Below, piece after piece: positions 12,487 through 13,455 of a stretch of 13,455 nt of DNA. The stretch's first letter is position 1; every line of letters starts with the position of its first letter. Both the position numbers and the translations under genes were made by a program. The notes under the pieces were generated by a model. It was not told the origin of the DNA, did no database searches, and saw only the letters and a program-made list of their open reading frames with translations. The stretch is from CAYGHG01 sp964349515 (GTDB taxonomy: Bacteria; Oederibacteriota; PGYV01; CAYGHG01): the NCBI GenBank assembly GCA_964349515.1, contig CAYGHG010000069.1, forward strand, positions 1 through 13,455. The letters run 5' to 3'.

Positions 12487-13365
12487 ATGAAAGCCTATGA
12501 AGCCTTAAACAGCGGCAGAAACCTGATTTTAAAACGCGCCGGCAGCAGGAGCTCTGCCTATAGCGAGGCTGTGTGGCTCCTCTCATACTGCATGAACATC
12601 CCCGCGTCAGCTTTATTCATGAATCTCCGCGAACCACTGCCGGATACCGTATCAAAAATATTCCTGCGGCTTGCGAAAAAACGCGCTTCCGGTTATCCGC
12701 TCCAGTACATCACAGGCTCTGCCTCTTTTTTTGGCAGGGATTTTACAGTTTCAAAAGGCGTTCTCATACCGAGGGAGGATACAGGCGCGCTTATAGAAGC
12801 AGTCCTCAGAAACTTTAAACAGCCTGCCTCTCCTTTTACAGCTGCTGACGCCGGCTGCGGCACGGGAATAATCGCTCTCACGCTGCTCCTGCAGGGTATT
12901 AAACCGAAAAAATTTGACCTATATGACATATCCCCGGCCGCCATATCCTGCGCAAGGAAAAACACACGGCTGCACGGGCTAAACAGCTCAATAACCCTCA
13001 AAAAGGGTGATTTTTTCGCTCTGACAGCCTCAAAGAAGCGATATTATGACCTGATAGTATCAAACCCGCCATATATCAAAACAGGGGCTAAAAAAAGGCT
13101 GCAAAAGGAAGTTTTAAAGGAGCCTGCAAAAGCACTGTTTGCCGGAAAACAAGGCCTTGATTTTTACCGAAAGCTCTCACAAGCAGCACCTCGGCTTTTG
13201 AAAAAAGAAGGGACACTTGCAATAGAGATTGGCGCAGGCATGGAAAAACAGGTGCTGAGGCTTTTTAAAAACTGCTTTGAGCACATAGAATCGGCAAGGG
13301 ATACGGGATGTAAGACAAGAGCTGTGGTAATGAAGCTGAAAGCTGAACTGAAAGCTGAAAGCTGA
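12487..13365 (+). CDS. prmC: Release factor glutamine methyltransferase PrmC
   Basis: 292 residues. PrmC uses S-adenosylmethionine to N5-methylate the glutamine of the GGQ motif in RF1 and RF2, raising release efficiency. The N-terminal helical domain (1-75) ends in YPLQYITGSASFFGRDF (70-86); the catalytic domain has LIPRED (93-98), the SAM motif DAGCGTG (121-127), DISP (147-150), the signature NPPY (193-196) in LIVSNPPYI, and EPAKALFAGKQGLDFYRKL (212-230). ATG 12487 is 11 bp after the glycosyltransferase stop with only a weak ribosome binding site. The target Q234 is in the RF1 encoded two genes upstream. The last eight residues (KAELKAES) come from a short tandem repeat that runs past the stop, so the C-terminus is not ancestral. 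Confidence 0.95.
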   Translation: MKAYEALNSGRNLILKRAGSRSSAYSEAVWLLSYCMNIPASALFMNLREPLPDTVSKIFLRLAKKRASGYPLQYITGSASFFGRDFTVSKGVLIPREDTGALIEAVLRNFKQPASPFTAADAGCGTGIIALTLLLQGIKPKKFDLYDISPAAISCARKNTRLHGLNSSITLKKGDFFALTASKKRYYDLIVSNPPYIKTGAKKRLQKEVLKEPAKALFAGKQGLDFYRKLSQAAPRLLKKEGTLAIEIGAGMEKQVLRLFKNCFEHIESARDTGCKTRAVVMKLKAELKAES

Positions 13366-13402
13366 AAATTGAAAGCTGAAAACTGAAAGCTGAAAATTGA
13401 AA
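13331..13402 (+). repeat. Short tandem repeat across the prmC stop
   Basis: Imperfect 7-bp units of CTGAAAG type. The clearest part is three 14-bp units at 13361-13374, 13375-13388 and 13389-13402 (GCTGAAAATTGAAA, GCTGAAAACTGAAA, GCTGAAAATTGAAA). Because 7 is not a multiple of 3, copy-number changes move the frame; the prmC stop (TGA 13363-13365) lies inside the array. Confidence 0.85.
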
Positions 13403-13455
13403 ACCTAAGTTCAAGGTAAAAGTGCAACACTTCTGGTAAAATTTGTTTGACGAAA

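Overview
The window reads as a piece of chromosome from a Gram-negative-type (two-membrane) bacterium, probably of an uncultivated lineage. The first gene is the tail of a beta-barrel outer-membrane protein and a lipoprotein lies at 6441-7436. I cannot fix the phylum from sequence alone; the gene order rho-rpmE-DUF1385-prfA-(glycosyltransferase)-prmC together with FGE-fold lipoproteins would suit a Goldbacteria-, Elusimicrobia- or spirochaete-like genome. All the genes I accept are on the + strand.

The window has two halves. Positions 1-7870 are accessory: an OMP tail, a secreted KTSC-domain protein, a RhuM-family gene, a 15-codon remnant of a type III restriction (Res) gene, an AAA/DUF4143 ATPase, a second RhuM-family gene and an FGE-fold lipoprotein. 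The genes stand apart, several have recognisable promoters, and they are separated by 170-660 bp of dispersed repeats. Three repeat families recur: a GTGTCAGG palindrome (here R1), a GGCGGGTTT hairpin followed by a T tract (R2), and a composite unit of about 230 bp (R3). They start within a few to a few tens of bases after nearly every stop codon and almost all point the same way, so they probably also end transcription. A 176-bp block occurs twice with only two differences, about 4.8 kb apart.

Positions 7871-13365 are a housekeeping translation and termination operon. Rho has a strong promoter and a structured leader. It is followed closely by ribosomal protein bL31, then a terminator hairpin, then DUF1385, RF1, a GT2 glycosyltransferase and PrmC, joined by ATGA overlaps or a short gap. 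PrmC methylates the GGQ glutamine of RF1, so those two form a functional pair. The window closes in a 14-bp tandem repeat and a possible insertion-sequence end.

Two observations stand out. (1) Each RhuM gene carries a perfect 25-nt palindrome at the same codon position. The outer 7 bases of the arms are shared; the inner 5 differ between the genes but remain perfectly complementary. (2) The last 30 or so codons of the FGE-fold lipoprotein look like the variable region of a diversity-generating retroelement: RGGS...GLR context, codons almost all of the form NNC where AAC would be expected in a template, and no FGE catalytic cysteines. No reverse transcriptase or template repeat is in the window.
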